Below are positions 35,135-47,639 of a stretch of 64,000 bases of DNA, piece after piece (the first letter of the stretch is position 1; each line of letters begins with the position of its first letter). The translations under genes and the position numbers were made by a program. The notes under the pieces were generated by a model. It was not told the origin of the DNA and made no database searches. It saw nothing but the letters and a program-made list of their open reading frames with translations. The stretch is from Eumeta japonica (lineage: Eukaryota > Arthropoda > Insecta > Lepidoptera > Psychidae): assembly GCA_005406025.1 (NCBI GenBank), contig BGZK01002058.1, positions 18,430 to 82,429 of the forward strand, in the 5' to 3' direction.

Positions 35135-35644
35135 AGTTTTGTCTTGAAGCCGAGACTAAGATAAACTACAGACAATATTAAGGCCCAATGATAGTATACA
35201 TGCGATACCTAGAGATATTGTAACTTTTTATGAGTGAAAGAATTTTTAAATTCTATGGAGTAGGTCAGTTCTATAATACAAATAAGCAGATGAAGTCGGA
35301 AAAGAATGCCAGTTAATAGATATTTAAAAACACGAGCGTATTGAAATACAATGTTATGTTATAATTTCAAATTAAAGCAATTTCAAATGTTCAGAATTAT
35401 AGGAATTTAAACAAAAGAGTATTAAAATGTTTGTTTATGTAGGTAGAATAGTAAGTAATACGCACAGAATTAAATGCATATGATAAAAAAATTTACAATT
35501 ATCTCAAATTTCACAATTATATAATTTTTTTCTAAAATACAAACACTGGAAGAATCATCTTTTAAAGTAATTGCAATGAAATAACTTTTTATAGAATTTT
35601 CGAGGACTCGTTTGCTAATTTCGAGGATATTAGAAAACGAGTGT

Positions 35645-35945
35645 AATAACCACCAGAGAATAGGTCAGCGTTGTCTATGGAAATTCATAACTCTGCAGGA
35701 GTCACCAGTGCGTTGGCGTTCTCTTGTAGTAAAAATACGATATTTGATGGAGAGAGAAGGGTGTTGATGGAAGCGGAACTAGGGTGATAGAAAGGGAAGT
35801 GGACCACCGGATCTCTGTCAGCTGCTGCAATTTAACGCCTGCATTCTGTGAAAATGTGGTATTTCACCGGTTCACCCGGCCCATTGTCGTGATTTAGCCA
35901 CGTTGGTCTCGTCACGACTCTGCTACTGAAAAAAAAAAACCAAAC
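35645..35945 (-). repeat. LINE-type 3' end, minus orientation
   Basis: Read on the minus strand, the words gccaacgcactggtgactcc match the + strand copy at 48480-48745 (gtaacgcactggtgactcct). Both resemble a common lepidopteran non-LTR 3' end. A (T/A) homopolymer lies at 35930-35940. Confidence 0.55.
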
Positions 35946-36073
35946 GCTGAAAAAAATTAGTTTAAAATATTGTCATAATTTTCACCATATTAAAAGTATT
36001 TAAAGCGTGGTCAATTGAATATTGATTTTAGTGTAACATTGAAGTGAACTAATTCCACACAGACAAATAAGTA

Positions 36074-37330
36074 GGGCGCACTGAAAATTTCTGGAATGAA
36101 TGAAAAAAAATTACTATGAATGGTCGGAATTAATTTATTGGTTCTCAAAATATTCTCATTTAGCATAAATGCACTTTCTCATATGACTAAACCAATTTTG
36201 AAAACGTCTACGCCACTCCTCCCTGGTAACCCGGGAAACATGTTTTTCTTCTCTTTCTGCTCTTTTAGAGCCTCTTCTGGTGATGAAAGTCGTTAACCGC
36301 ATAATTGGTTCTTAATTTTTACGAAAAAAAAGAGCTACAAAGTGCCAAGTCGGGACAGTATGCAGGATTGCTCATAAGTTTTAGGTTTTTCTCCTTCTAA
36401 AAATTATTTATCCGTTTGGCCGTGTTACATCTGGTATTATAATGGTGCAAGATGATACGACATGTACGCTTATTTTTTTGGAGTTCGTCAATGACTTCCA
36501 TCAAACAAATGGTATTTTACCAATAACTATTCACAGTACGAAAATTCGACAACAGTAGCTACGTGTCCAGTTTTATTAAAAAAAGAAGCAATTATCCGCA
36601 TAAAGGTACATCGCTCGCCACTTTGGTTTGTTTCAGCTCATCTCGATAGATTACCGTCGATTGTTGCTTTGTTTTGGGGTCGTAGCAATAAATCGATGTT
36701 CGTCACCTGTTACTATGTCTTAAATCGAATTGGATGCCCCTTCCTTGCATCTGGTCAGCATGGCATTGCACCAAGCGACGCGGTCCGTTTTTTAAGCCTC
36801 AGTCAAATCCACCGCGAGCACAGCTTTTTCATATTAAAATGTTTGTGTAGGATTAGTTCTATTTGACTCATATCTATGCTTAAAGAACCTCGAATCTGAT
36901 GGTAGACCACATGCAAACAGACGGGTGTTTCAATCATATGGCACACAGCATCGATTTTTTTGTTATTCACAGCGGTGGACGGACGAACACCCCGAAAATC
37001 GTCACTGAGATTGACACGACTGCCCTTGAATTCTGCAAACCAGTTAGAAATAGTCGTCTGGCATGGTGCTTTACTGCCAAAAGCGGTTCGAAGCTGAGCA
37101 ACGCTCTGTTGAACTGACAAATTACACTTGAAATTGTAGAAAATCATTCTACAAAAATCCACAGTGATGAAGACACGCAATTTTTAAAATGACTCCACAA
37201 CATAAAAACTCTTAACAGTTAGGCGAAACAAACTGTATTCTACAGCCAAGAGTTCCATTTTCAAAAGTAGTAATTGTTTTTTAAATATTGTTTATGTAAG
37301 TAGGCAGTTCCAGAAACTTATAGTGCGCCC
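36074..37330 (-). mobile_element. Mariner-family element, copy 1, inactive
   Basis: The ends are inverted: gggcgcactgaaaatttctg at 36074 against its reverse complement ending 37330. The 1,257-bp length is typical of mariner. The transposase is on the minus strand. A 125-codon frame (37180-36806) carries the N-terminal helix-turn-helix region (TTISNWFAEFK). Downstream, the first catalytic motif TGDE is intact (36699-36707). The second, normally HHDN, reads HHYN because of a GAT to TAT change (36439-36441). A PDL third motif persists. Frameshifts break the frame. A TA precedes the left end, but the right TA is lost. Confidence 0.85.
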
Positions 37331-37619
37331 AACATACTTTAGTTGTAAATAATAATCGTGAAGTAGATACTATTACCTGTTCCATAGGATGAAGTTAATC
37401 CTATATTTCGTTCAATTGTTAGTCCATCTGCATGATTGACTTCGTGAAGCTAGGAAAGGATATATTCGCGACAATTCATGCGTAGGCGCATATATGCATA
37501 CTATATATTTAACGTGATCGCCTTCTGAAATTGAATTGTAAAGTTTCCCTGGAAGAAATTTAAGATGAGAGGAAAATTAAAAATACGTTTTAAATAAAAA
37601 AGGAAATAATTTAAATAAA
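37331..37619. other. AT-rich intergenic sequence beside the mariner element
   Basis: No feature is supportable. Confidence 0.4.
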
Positions 37620-37815
37620 ACGGCCATTTTAAACGCACGCCCCCGCGCCCGCCGTGCGTGCGCGTGTCCGGGAGGAAATGAGGCGATAGTCGGCGCGCGC
37701 CGGCCGCCGGCCCCCCGATTGTGATGCTAACAGTCGAAGGGCCGACTCTAAGGGCGATAGCGTTTCTAACATTGCCCACTCTAAGTGTACGAACGCTGCC
37801 TATACATCTCGGGCC
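37620..37815. promoter_or_regulatory. GC-rich island
   Basis: CpG-rich block with a homopurine/homopyrimidine balance and words such as cggccgccggcc. The minus-strand frame is compositional. Possible regulatory element. Confidence 0.3.
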
Positions 37816-38424
37816 GTAGGTTTGTGATATGAAATATGGAGAATACAAAAGAACGAGACTTTTAAATGGTCATTGATTAATTAAATTTGTTGCCTAATAT
37901 TTTAAAATTCAAACGAGCTCATTTCTTTTTACAAACATTTATTAGTAATTCTGATAACTTTTTTTTCGTTGCAAATTTTAATCAAATATTCGTACGACCT
38001 TTTGCCTGTTATAGGTTTGTTGTTTAAGAATTCGTACAACCTTCTTAACGTTGTTTAACGATTTCAAGAAGCTTATTCCTGTTTGAAACGACGCCTATCA
38101 ATTCGAATAACTTTTTTCCGGGTACAGGTTTTAATTAAAAAGGACAAACGGACTTTTTCTTGTCACACCCAGGTGTGGTTTAAAAAATCAAACGGTCCTT
38201 ATCTCTTTGTTTAACAATTCAATGGACCGTTTTCTCGTTACAAGTCTTTCAGCACTCTTTTCAATGTCCATCCGATTGATAATAAAGAAGTGTTACGAAT
38301 GCGCATTCAACAATTGTGTCGATAAACTAAGTACCATAGAGATATCGTTATTTATTTTTAAAAGCACAGAAAATACGAAAATACCACATAAATATGTTAC
38401 ATATACTCCTATAGTAACATATAC

Positions 38425-38457
<33 letters not shown>

Positions 38458-40669
38458 AATATAATACAAACATATTAAGTTCATGTAGAACGCGAAACAA
38501 CTAAAATTATAGAAATCTTAATTATAGAAATCTTATCAACATATAATTATGTTGTGAAATTTGGCAATATTTTAGTCGTATTAATAAACACCAAACAAGT
38601 CCACATTACTTTGATCTTAGAGTTTTTGGGTTGAGCTGGGTTATCTTATTTAAAACTTCCGAATTCAGTTTATTTTACTATGATAAATTTTGATGGGTTT
38701 ATTGAGTTACTTTTAAAGGAACTTTTAGTTTAAATCGTCACACACGTGGTCTTTGAAATATACAAATTTTTACTATAACATAATAATAATACTGTAACAA
38801 AGCTTTTTCTGTCAGCAACAAATATTTAGAATTTCAAACCTATATATAATAAAACATAGCTATCTCTATATGTTATCTGTTTGGCTGTTTGTTATGGCAT
38901 CATACAAAAACCATTGATCCGATTTTGATAAAGTTTTTACGATTTGGAGTCTGCCTTACAATGTAAATTGCGTTTCATCCAATTCTCTAGTCCACACGGA
39001 CGCAATCGCAGACAAAAGCTGATACCGCAATAAATATAGCGATATCATGTAATAAATAAAAATGGTTATATCATAATTGGGACTACGCAATTTTGCATGT
39101 CTGAGTATACTTTTTTTGCATATATGCACTTAAAATTGCATGTCCATAATGAAGAAAAGATTGCTACGTTCATCAAATGTATAAATGATAGTTTCAAAGA
39201 AGATGCATTATTTTTTTTATTGTGATTCATTGGTACAAACATCTTCAGCCGATCGGCACTCAAACTTTAAGTACTCTTATGTAGCTTTTGAGGGCTGCAG
39301 AATATATTTTATAAATACTTTGCCCATAGTATATCTAATGAAGTCACAACGCCCACTCCCCCAGTAATCCCGCGAACAGATGTGGCAGCGGGATGCAATT
39401 GCACTGATGCGATTGTGCGGTGCACGCCACTGCACACGCCTCTAGGCGGACGCCGTAATTGTATTACCTTGTGCAATACCGCGGTACGAGTCAATACACC
39501 GCAGCGGACCTGGCGCCTTTTGTCCGTGAAATGAACAAAAAGGCATTTTTGATTGCGTTTGATGCAATTTGAAAAAAAGAACTCAAATATTTAAACATGT
39601 CTTAATACGTGATAGAGGTTTTTGTAAGTATTCATTTTATATTTGATAAAAAACGTTTCCTTTTGGGGTCGAGTCAAAATATCCCGATACCAAGTTGTTC
39701 CAGGAAGATTTATGAAGAGAAACATGACAAATTCACCTTGTTTATCGATTTCTAATCGATTTGTATTTCGCTAAATGAATTCGTAGTCACATGATGAAGC
39801 CAAATTTCATTGTATTGGATCTTAAATTTGATGATACTATATGAATAGGTCGGCCAATAATAAAAATAATACTTAAGACTATTTTAGATTTGTCATATTA
39901 TTAATATACTACCAATAAATCATTATAAATATAACATGGTCATGTACAATATCTCAATCATTTTGTTTGAATAAATTGAAGCACTAAGAAAAATTTTCTT
40001 CATCCAGGTATAATTATTATATAATAAATAATACAGAATTAAAATGGTTTTCTTACAATCCTAAATCTAGCCAATTATTAATTACCTACCGATAACTCGT
40101 AAAAGAAAACCTTCTCCTAAATCTCTAAAAATTGAATTTGAAAAGTATGGAAAATAACAAAAAAACATACTAGAATATAAATAATTTAGCAGGAAACTGA
40201 AAAATTATGTATACATTTTGGATTTACATGATTTAGCTAAATAAGGTCATATGTTTATCCTATCGCATAATAATTTATTGCATAATAAAAATATGATTTC
40301 GAGAACTTCTTCACTTAAGGAATACTAGATAAAACTCGTTTTCTTATAATCTCTCTATTATTATTGATTAATGGTTTTTATTATTTTTCTACACATTATT
40401 GATTGATGATTTATGTCATTTTTCTACATATTTTTTATGTTTAGGGCTTCCTTCAAATAAATCCACAGACACATTTTGTTTAACAGAACATTATCTATTG
40501 TACAATGCACTCGTTTTGTGTTGTATATCACTAATGAAGCGTTCTTAAAGTGGGGATCAGATTTGTAGACGATCGATTAGAAAATCCATCACCATCTTAT
40601 GTTTCATAAACAATCGTACATCAATGTTTATGCATAAATAACCCTAATCCGGAGGTTTTCCAAAATGCA
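37816..40669. other. AT-rich intergenic sequence
   Basis: Holds a compound TA/TG microsatellite (38421-38457) and a diverged dispersed repeat around 38840-39050 (ccgattttgataaagttttt layout). A mixed-composition patch lies at 39340-39530 with no coding support. Confidence 0.4.
38421..38457. repeat. Compound (TA)n(TG)n microsatellite
   Basis: A TA run passes directly into a TG run. Confidence 0.95.
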
Positions 40670-40975
40670 CGGGCATTCTTGGAAATGCATTTTCTTAGGA
40701 TGGGCGTGGTTCGAATCAGCCAATATGCACTGAGGCGTTCGGGCGCCGCCCATCGGCGCGCTCGGGCGGATTTTCCAACGCGCGCGAAAGAGAGGACGCT
40801 ACGAATTAGAGAGAGAGAGAATTCGCCGGCTTTTCTTAAAGACGGCAATGAAAAGGAATACCTCGACATTGTCAGACTATGTGCCCCCGGGTACATAGCG
40901 GCCGGAGCTAACGAGGATTTATTCAAGTAAATAGCATCGATGCCAGCCCGCCGCCGCTATGTAATCCTGAATATA
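40670..40975. promoter_or_regulatory. GC-rich island with GAGA tract
   Basis: A CpG-rich core includes a GAGAGAGAGAGA run (40808-40821), the kind bound by GAGA factor in insects, and a CCAAT word. Open frames occur on both strands through base composition but show no domain. Regulatory role inferred. Confidence 0.4.
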
Positions 40976-43079
40976 TCTGCATATCAAAATTTTAAATTAA
41001 CTTATTTAGCCGGGATTTTCGCGAATCAGAGTATACTAGGATTCATTAATTCGATGAAATTTTATGTTAATCTATTCAATGTAATCTTATACAGGTCGCT
41101 CATAACAACATTTTCATAATTTAAAACACTTGAAATGTTTAATTTTATTGGAATAAAATATGGATTAGAGAAGACGACCTAATCATATATATACTGTGAT
41201 CGTAAAGATCGGTTTATTACAAATTAATTAATCAACTCGGTTTACATACACAACTTACTAAAACACAATGATGAAATTGCTGTTTCAATATATAATTTGC
41301 ATGTAATTCAATTGCATATTCAATCAGTACTGTCGCAAGACCTAATACGAATATAAGCAGTGTAAAATTGAGTCTTTCTATTCGAGAAAACTTTTGTTTT
41401 CTACAGAAACATTTTACAGATTATGCAATTGCTTATATAGCTCCAAGTATTCACTTGAAGCTATAAATTAAATGACATCTAATAAACATCAATATGAGCA
41501 ATTGGGGATACATGGTATATTGTTCATGTAATTGTTCTTATTTTGAGTTTTGATAAAATATTATATTAATGAACCGATACATAAGACTAATCCAAAAACA
41601 TATTATAAAACCAGATAATAGTAAGTTATTGTAAGTAAATTAATGGTAAGCTCAAGTGACTAAATTAAGTTCAAACATGAATTTTGAATAAATCTGTTAT
41701 AAATTGTAACGAATGTGGTGTCGTCAAGCTAAGCTTAACAAACTTAAATTGCAATGAACGGAAGTATGAAATTAAATAAAGTCTTTTTAAGAACCATATA
41801 TTTTATAACAAAATCAATGATAATTTTCACGCAAGACGTTTTTTAAATATTCTTTTTAGTAGCTGGATATCAGACACAAAATAGCTAATTTTTATACAGT
41901 AGACTTTATTTTTCGTTCAAATGAAATATTACTGTACAATATACACTTCTACATTATTCAAGTAGAACATAACTAAACTTATATATATTTTTATTTCATT
42001 GGTGAAATAACCATATATTCCTCTATGATATCTAGATAATATCAAAATATACTTTAAGGTAAATTGTGCAGATAATCATTTGATTGCTGTGCCCATTTTA
42101 ATCATGAATAAGGTACGAAGTTTTTCACCACATCTCACACGAGCAAAACTCTATGAAGCACATGGAAAAAAATATGAGTTCAAAATGCATTCATTGAGAC
42201 GAATTTAAACAAATATCTTTTGTGACACAAATTACTTTGTCACAAGAGTTGACTTGTGTTTTTTGTCGTATTTACGCCATAATATTTGTACGTCAATTCG
42301 TGGTGATAATAAACTCTCTTTTGATATCGCTCCTGACTCTCAACCCCACTCGTTCGTACTACACCATCGCACTTGAAATGAAGCAGCTCAGCCTGTTGAT
42401 TGATTGTGGATTGTTGTTTATAACAAACTGGGGCAGTTTTCACTAATTATAGCACAACAACCACTCTCAGATTTAGTTTTAATATTATCGATAGAGTTTT
42501 AAATTCCACTTTTTGTAAAGATTTTCAGTATCTAACATTTCGAATCCCGCATTAGGATTAATTTCATGAATTGTGAAGAAGATTAATTACGGAAATAGGG
42601 AAAGCGAGCACTATACAACAAATATTTCTTCGATGCAGCCTGAAGTTGACTCGCTGGAACGTTTTAGAGAGAAGATAGAGTTATCAACTCTGTTTTTCTA
42701 AGTAAAACATGAAACAAACACCATGATATAATGGTAAGTGGTATAAGTAGTAGTAGTTGAATAAAGTGAGATTTAATGAATAATTTCGCTAATTGATAAT
42801 ATTACAACATCGCATTTTAATTTTTCAAAATCTAAAGTTAATCTCTATTAATGTCGCGTCAACTAATCCTTTTGCTAGAAACACAAAAATTATTAACAAA
42901 TTAATAACACACAAAATATTAAATATTTTAGAAATATTCGACAGCAGGTCAGATCAAATGTTAACCGTCATCGACGACCGCTGTAACATTCGTTTTTTTT
43001 TCTTCAATTTCAAATCCGTTTCTCATTTCAGATACGACCGCTCGAGAGTACGCTTCGATACGATATTTTTTTTCTAAAA
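40976..43079. other. AT-rich intergenic sequence
   Basis: No exon, repeat family or motif cluster is supportable. Opposite-strand frames at 42222-42446 mirror each other and look random. Confidence 0.4.
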
Positions 43080-43535
43080 CCCAGCTAAAAACTTTAAAAA
43101 CCCGCGTACAATATAAAGTCCCCTCTCATTCCGGACAACTATTCGCCTAAGAAATTCGTCTTGCAAAAGTGTTCCGGACGGCCATAAAGGGGAGAGGCGG
43201 CCGCAGTCGAACCCGGCCCGCGCCGCTCATTTGCATACACATGGCGACGTCTCCCGTAAACCGTTGCGACGCAACTGGATTTTCTCGGAGGGCGTTCGGA
43301 ATACGCACGTCGCTTACGGCGACGTAGTAACGTCAGCCGCAGCTGCGGTCGTGTGGATGCGAATTCTAAATCTCGTCCCTAATCGGTGACATTCCAAAAG
43401 AGAAAGATCTAAGGAAGTATTGATTTATGACGAAAAATAGTTATGTCTTAATGGAGAACATTAGACGCTTGCCAGTGACGCGCAGTAACAGACGGCCCGG
43501 CGCTGACGCTCGAATCTGTTCTTCCACTACGAATC
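43080..43535. promoter_or_regulatory. GC-rich island with POU octamer
   Basis: About 450 bp, the longest island in the window. It includes ATTTGCAT (43229-43236, the octamer in reverse), an imperfect inverted cgtcgc/gcgacg region and gtcagccgcagctgcgg with an E-box CAGCTG. Putative enhancer or promoter. Confidence 0.4.
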
Positions 43536-44989
43536 CTCATCCAACGAATTTAATGTTGATTCTAAAGGATTGACAGATACTGAACACCTAAGTAAGGATT
43601 GATTTTCTGTTTATCTTAACCACCGATTATAATAATTAGATATCAACGTAGGTACGTTTCGTGCCAAATCAGCACATTCTCAGGAAAATGCAGACAGTCA
43701 CATTTATGAGAGTTAAAAATATTAACATATGCGTTACCAATCACTTCGCGTAACGTACAGCCATACGTCAGTGGTGACAGAAATCCTTACACCAGCAATC
43801 ACAAATAGTCAGTAACAGATATGCTTGTCGGTTGTCACAAAATAACCATCACAAAATCTTTGCACAAATTGTCACAGGAAAGCATTTAAAGACGATTTTT
43901 TAAATATTAATTTAGTCATTAAGCATATTATTCCTATCTTCATATTTTAAAATTTCAAACGATTGCAGAATATTTAATTTTAATCCTTTTTCACATATAT
44001 GCCAAGCATCAAATTTGTGATTGTTTTGAAAAGGTTTATGTTTTTTTTCAGTTTATGACCGGTCTATATCAAAGATTTGGCAAAATTAGATTTATTTTCT
44101 TTATTATTCTTGATAGCGGAAATATGTTCTTTGTACCTGGTTTTAAAAAAATATCCAGTTTGACCAATGCATATAGATTCACATAGTTAATTTGTATATT
44201 CTCCTAATTTTCGCTTTCGTGTAGTTTATATTTATAATGACTCAATGTATTTAAAGTTGTGTCTGTTTTAAAAGCAGTGTAAATATTGTAGAATTTTTAG
44301 TATATTTTAAATCTTGTCCGATATTGTGCCGTAATAGGTGTGTTACTATATGTCACAGGCAATTGTCTAATCATTAATGTTCGCTAAATAACACCGTATA
44401 CAATAGAATATTTAAAGAAAATTGCATTATTTTCTAATTTCAGGGCCTAATCAATTTCATGTGTCCATTAATACATCATCCGGATGAGCAGAAGGCAGAC
44501 AGCAGTTAATAATAAAACTATTTATTTTGTTACACATATAAAGATATTGAATGACAAAGTTTCTTAAGTTACTTCCAACGCTCTGATTTCTAATGATTTC
44601 TAGTTATATTAATCCGAAAAAATTAAACACTTTTTTCTAATATTCCTGCCAAAAAATTCTAAAAATAATCCGAATTTCTTTTCACGATGTAGGATACGAA
44701 TCAAATACTAAATATCCTTTGAGATATCAAACTTGATTTTGGAAACGATAGTAAGGTACGAATGAGATGCTAAATATACTTTGAGATATTAAACCTGATT
44801 ACGGAAAGCAAGTTCAGTGTACATAATTGTGAATTTAGAAACCTGTTATTTCATTAAATTTTACCACGTAAAAATAAATAACTAATTTAAATTTTAAATA
44901 TCAGTCTCAGTTGCATCATTCTGTTCCACAACAGCGGGATATCTTATTATAATACTTTTGCGGCACAATGTTTCTTAGTTTTTATGACG
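43536..44989. other. AT-rich intergenic sequence
   Basis: A short direct duplication lies at 44695-44800 (gaaacgata/ggaaagca contexts around 'actaaatat-cttgagatat-aaac-tgatt'). No gene is supportable. Confidence 0.4.
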
Positions 44990-45190
44990 TCCGTGAAATA
45001 CGGTTATTGCCGGAGTTTGCAAGTCGGGGTTCGAACGCGTATGAAGATTATACCCCGCCCCCGCCCACACAGCGCCCGCCTACCCACTTTACTATGTAGG
45101 CAAAAATATTAAGTACTAATAAATCGCCCCGGCTGCGCTTTATGTCATTCCGTAAAGCAGGCGTTCCTTACTGTCGAGGAATGTGACACA
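44990..45190. promoter_or_regulatory. GC-rich segment upstream of a candidate exon
   Basis: CpG-rich sequence (ccccgcccccgcccacac) precedes the candidate exon at 45215. It may be regulatory. Inference from composition. Confidence 0.3.
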
Positions 45191-45214
45191 TTGCATTCTT
45201 TCTTTAATTTTCAG

Positions 45215-45309
45215 GACGTGCTTAAAAACAGGTTTGAGAGTCAAAATTCTGTAATCGATGTAGTGGCAGCCGTTATGGAGGTGAACAATGTTTTAAGACG
45301 TCTTGCGTG
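45215..45309 (+). CDS. Candidate isolated internal exon, unknown protein
   Basis: A strong acceptor (ttctttctttaattttcag, ends 45214) leads into the only open frame of the three. It encodes 31 codons beginning DVLKNRFESQNS and continuing VIDVVAAVMEVNN, an amphipathic, helix-like composition unlike the surrounding AT-rich frames. A good donor gtatgt lies at 45310; gtgaac at 45281 is an alternative. I recognise no family and found no partner exon in the window. It could be a real exon of a long-intron gene, a non-coding exon, or chance. Confidence 0.3.
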
Positions 45310-47380
45310 GTATGTAAATAATACATTATAAATGCATACAGAGCGAGAGATCGTGTAACGTGAATTTTGTGTATCCAAAACAAAATGATGTATTGATATA
45401 ATAAGCGTTCGAGAAATTGTGGAAAAACGATGTCTGTCAATACGATTTTCCCAACTGGATACTGTTTACCTAAACATAGGACTATAACATTTATTGACAC
45501 TTAAGGACAAAAGTTTACATACAATTGAATTTTTTTTAATAAAAAGCTATGTTACAAAATAAAAATACAGCGACTCGCGTTCTATCAAATTATTACATAA
45601 CGAATTTATGTCAAAACAGAATTAATGTGTAAATTTTCATTTTATATAATAAATTTTACGTTATTAATGGATTCTACTCAAGTTAAATGTATTATTTGTC
45701 CAAAATTGTATTCAAACAAATTTCATTTCATCGCCCCAGAATAAAATATAAATTGCGCATAAAATGTAGACTGAATTTTTGACTGAAGGTAGTCTGAATA
45801 CTCTTCTTAGCGTTTTTAGTAACGTTCATTAATATAAAAAAATATTTCAAAAAAAATCAAGGCTGAAGTTGACGTTTTTCAGTAACTTATTTCACATGCA
45901 ATTTTGATTCGCAATCCGACCATTCCCATAATTCTGTCTATGCATTAAATAAACCCACGAAAAGGGGAATGATCTTTTCAAAAAGAAAGAAAAACTTTAA
46001 AAGGAAATACATTCTATAAAAGAGATTTTCATTGCAAAGGGGACTAACTATTTCATTATTTAGAGTGAAGAGAGCGCCCAGCAACAGTATCGTGCGGTAG
46101 TTTGAATGCACGTTCGTCAAACATCCGGCGTGTGAACTAATACTGAAAATGGACGAAGCCGTGGCGGTGCATGCGCCGAGAGCATCGACGGAAACGCTGA
46201 GCAGGTGCGGGTGAGGCTCTCGCATATAAAGTTCTGTATCGAATCTCTATATAAATAAATACAAGTATTTTTGATATGCCATATGATTTTGACATGTCTA
46301 CGTGTCCTAAACAGCACGCTAGTTTCTAAATCGTCTGATGCTATTTTACATCCGTAGCTAAGCCCTCGTGGATACAATAATGCAATTTAGACGTAATTCG
46401 ACACTTTTCCCTTCTGCACCACTTTTAACTCCCTCCCCGCCGCCTTATTTGATTCATCCGATAATATTCGCGTTAAATAAAAAACAAACCGAATAAATCT
46501 CGCTATTACATATGAAATAGATGTCTAATTATAGATAGGCATTGTCCGCATACATTCGTTTATCTAAAAAATATGATGAGATCGAAAGGACATCGTCAAA
46601 CCTACAAAATCGGAGTACAATACAGTTGTATTGTACTCCGATTTTATAGGTTTTAAGTAGGCAGTTTGCCTACTTCTGGAATTATTTTTGACCTGTAAAT
46701 TTCTAGGTGACCTTTTATAGATGAAGAGTTTTTTTCTTTATATATATACATATACGTATAATTTGTCAATTAATTTAAATGAAACAAACATTAAAGATTA
46801 GCCCAAATTTATTTTTGTAAATCAACAAAAACTGTATGTATATTGCTTAGCTATTGTGAAGATTATCATGCACAAAGACACGGACAAATAAAGTGAAAGA
46901 AAAATTCTGTTTACAATTTTATTATATGCATATGTATATGGTTATGAGTCTATAATGATGTCAATGAATTTAAAGACGAAAATATCAAACTGATTTTTTA
47001 ATAGTATTTAATTATATTAAATTTCTTTTTTTTTTTTGCATATAAACTCATGCCTATTTCCCAAAAGGGTAGGCAGAAACTCTAGCTTTCCACATGGTGT
47101 GATCTTTAAAAGTTATAGTAAAATATGGTATCAACTTAAAATATAATGCACTTATGATTGAACTTATTATTAGGTACCTGTAAAAACGAAAAATATAATT
47201 GGGAATGACAAATGAAGCAATTTTATTGTATTGACATATAGTTGCGCAGTATTTCGTTGCATGTCGTACGAAAAAGAATAACAGTTTGCATAACATAGGT
47301 AATTTATATTCATTGTGATAAAATAATTTTTATTCTGGTTCAGATAGTATTTCATGTTGAATATGCATGATACTATCCAG
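45310..47380. other. AT-rich intergenic sequence
   Basis: Contains the 56-bp palindrome at 46598-46653 and a dispersed-repeat fragment at 47036-47105 (cctatttcccaaaagggtag). The rest has no supportable content. Confidence 0.45.
46598..46653. repeat. Near-perfect 56-bp palindrome
   Basis: Two 27-bp arms (46598-46624 and 46627-46653) match at 26 of 27 positions and are separated by only two bases. The core word is atcggagtacaataca. Confidence 0.97.
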
Positions 47381-47388
47381 TGACGTCA
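47381..47388. promoter_or_regulatory. CRE (TGACGTCA) upstream of candidate first exon
   Basis: A perfect palindromic CRE lies 107 bp before the ATG of the candidate signal-peptide exon. It is consistent with a proximal promoter, but unproven. Confidence 0.4.
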
Positions 47389-47494
47389 TAGCAAATGGCT
47401 GAAATTTATTACTTGATAGCGGAAATAACTGTTTGTGGGTATTGATATAGAAATATTAAATATATTAATTAATGGAACACAAAGTAGGGCTAAA

Positions 47495-47582
47495 ATGTGT
47501 CAATTCTGTGCAGCCATGAATCACTTTTTCCGTTTATTTCGAGCGCTATTCCTACTACATCTCTACCTGATCGTTTTACAAG
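47495..47582 (+). CDS. Candidate first coding exon with signal peptide
   Basis: An ATG at 47495 opens 29 codons: a short polar N-terminus (MCQFCAAMNHFFRLFR), then a 12-residue hydrophobic core (ALFLLHLYLIVL), then Q and the first base of a Gly codon at donor gtaaac (47583). A hydrophobic leader ending at a phase-1 donor is the usual layout of first coding exons in secreted and immunoglobulin-type receptor genes. A CRE lies upstream and a GC-rich block (47640-47945) downstream. No second exon was found within 16 kb. The frame is also open upstream to 47435, so the start is a choice. Confidence 0.35.
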
Positions 47583-47639
47583 GTAAACTTCGAAATAAAC
47601 ATTCATTTTTAATAATCATTTCCTCGTGTGATGCTCTCA

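Larger units (their letters stand above)
32585..35644. other. AT-rich intergenic sequence
   Basis: A diverged direct duplication (words cttgttggaatt, cttgagatgcac and cttgacatgcat) lies at 33085-33150 and 33208-33270. Inverted repeats lie at 33531-33653 and 35102-35134. No exon is supportable. Confidence 0.45.

Noticed and set aside
40621..40930. Protein-coding frames on both strands of the GC island
   Set aside because: Stop codons are rare in GC-rich sequence. The two frames overlap in opposite orientation, and neither has a domain or a splice context.
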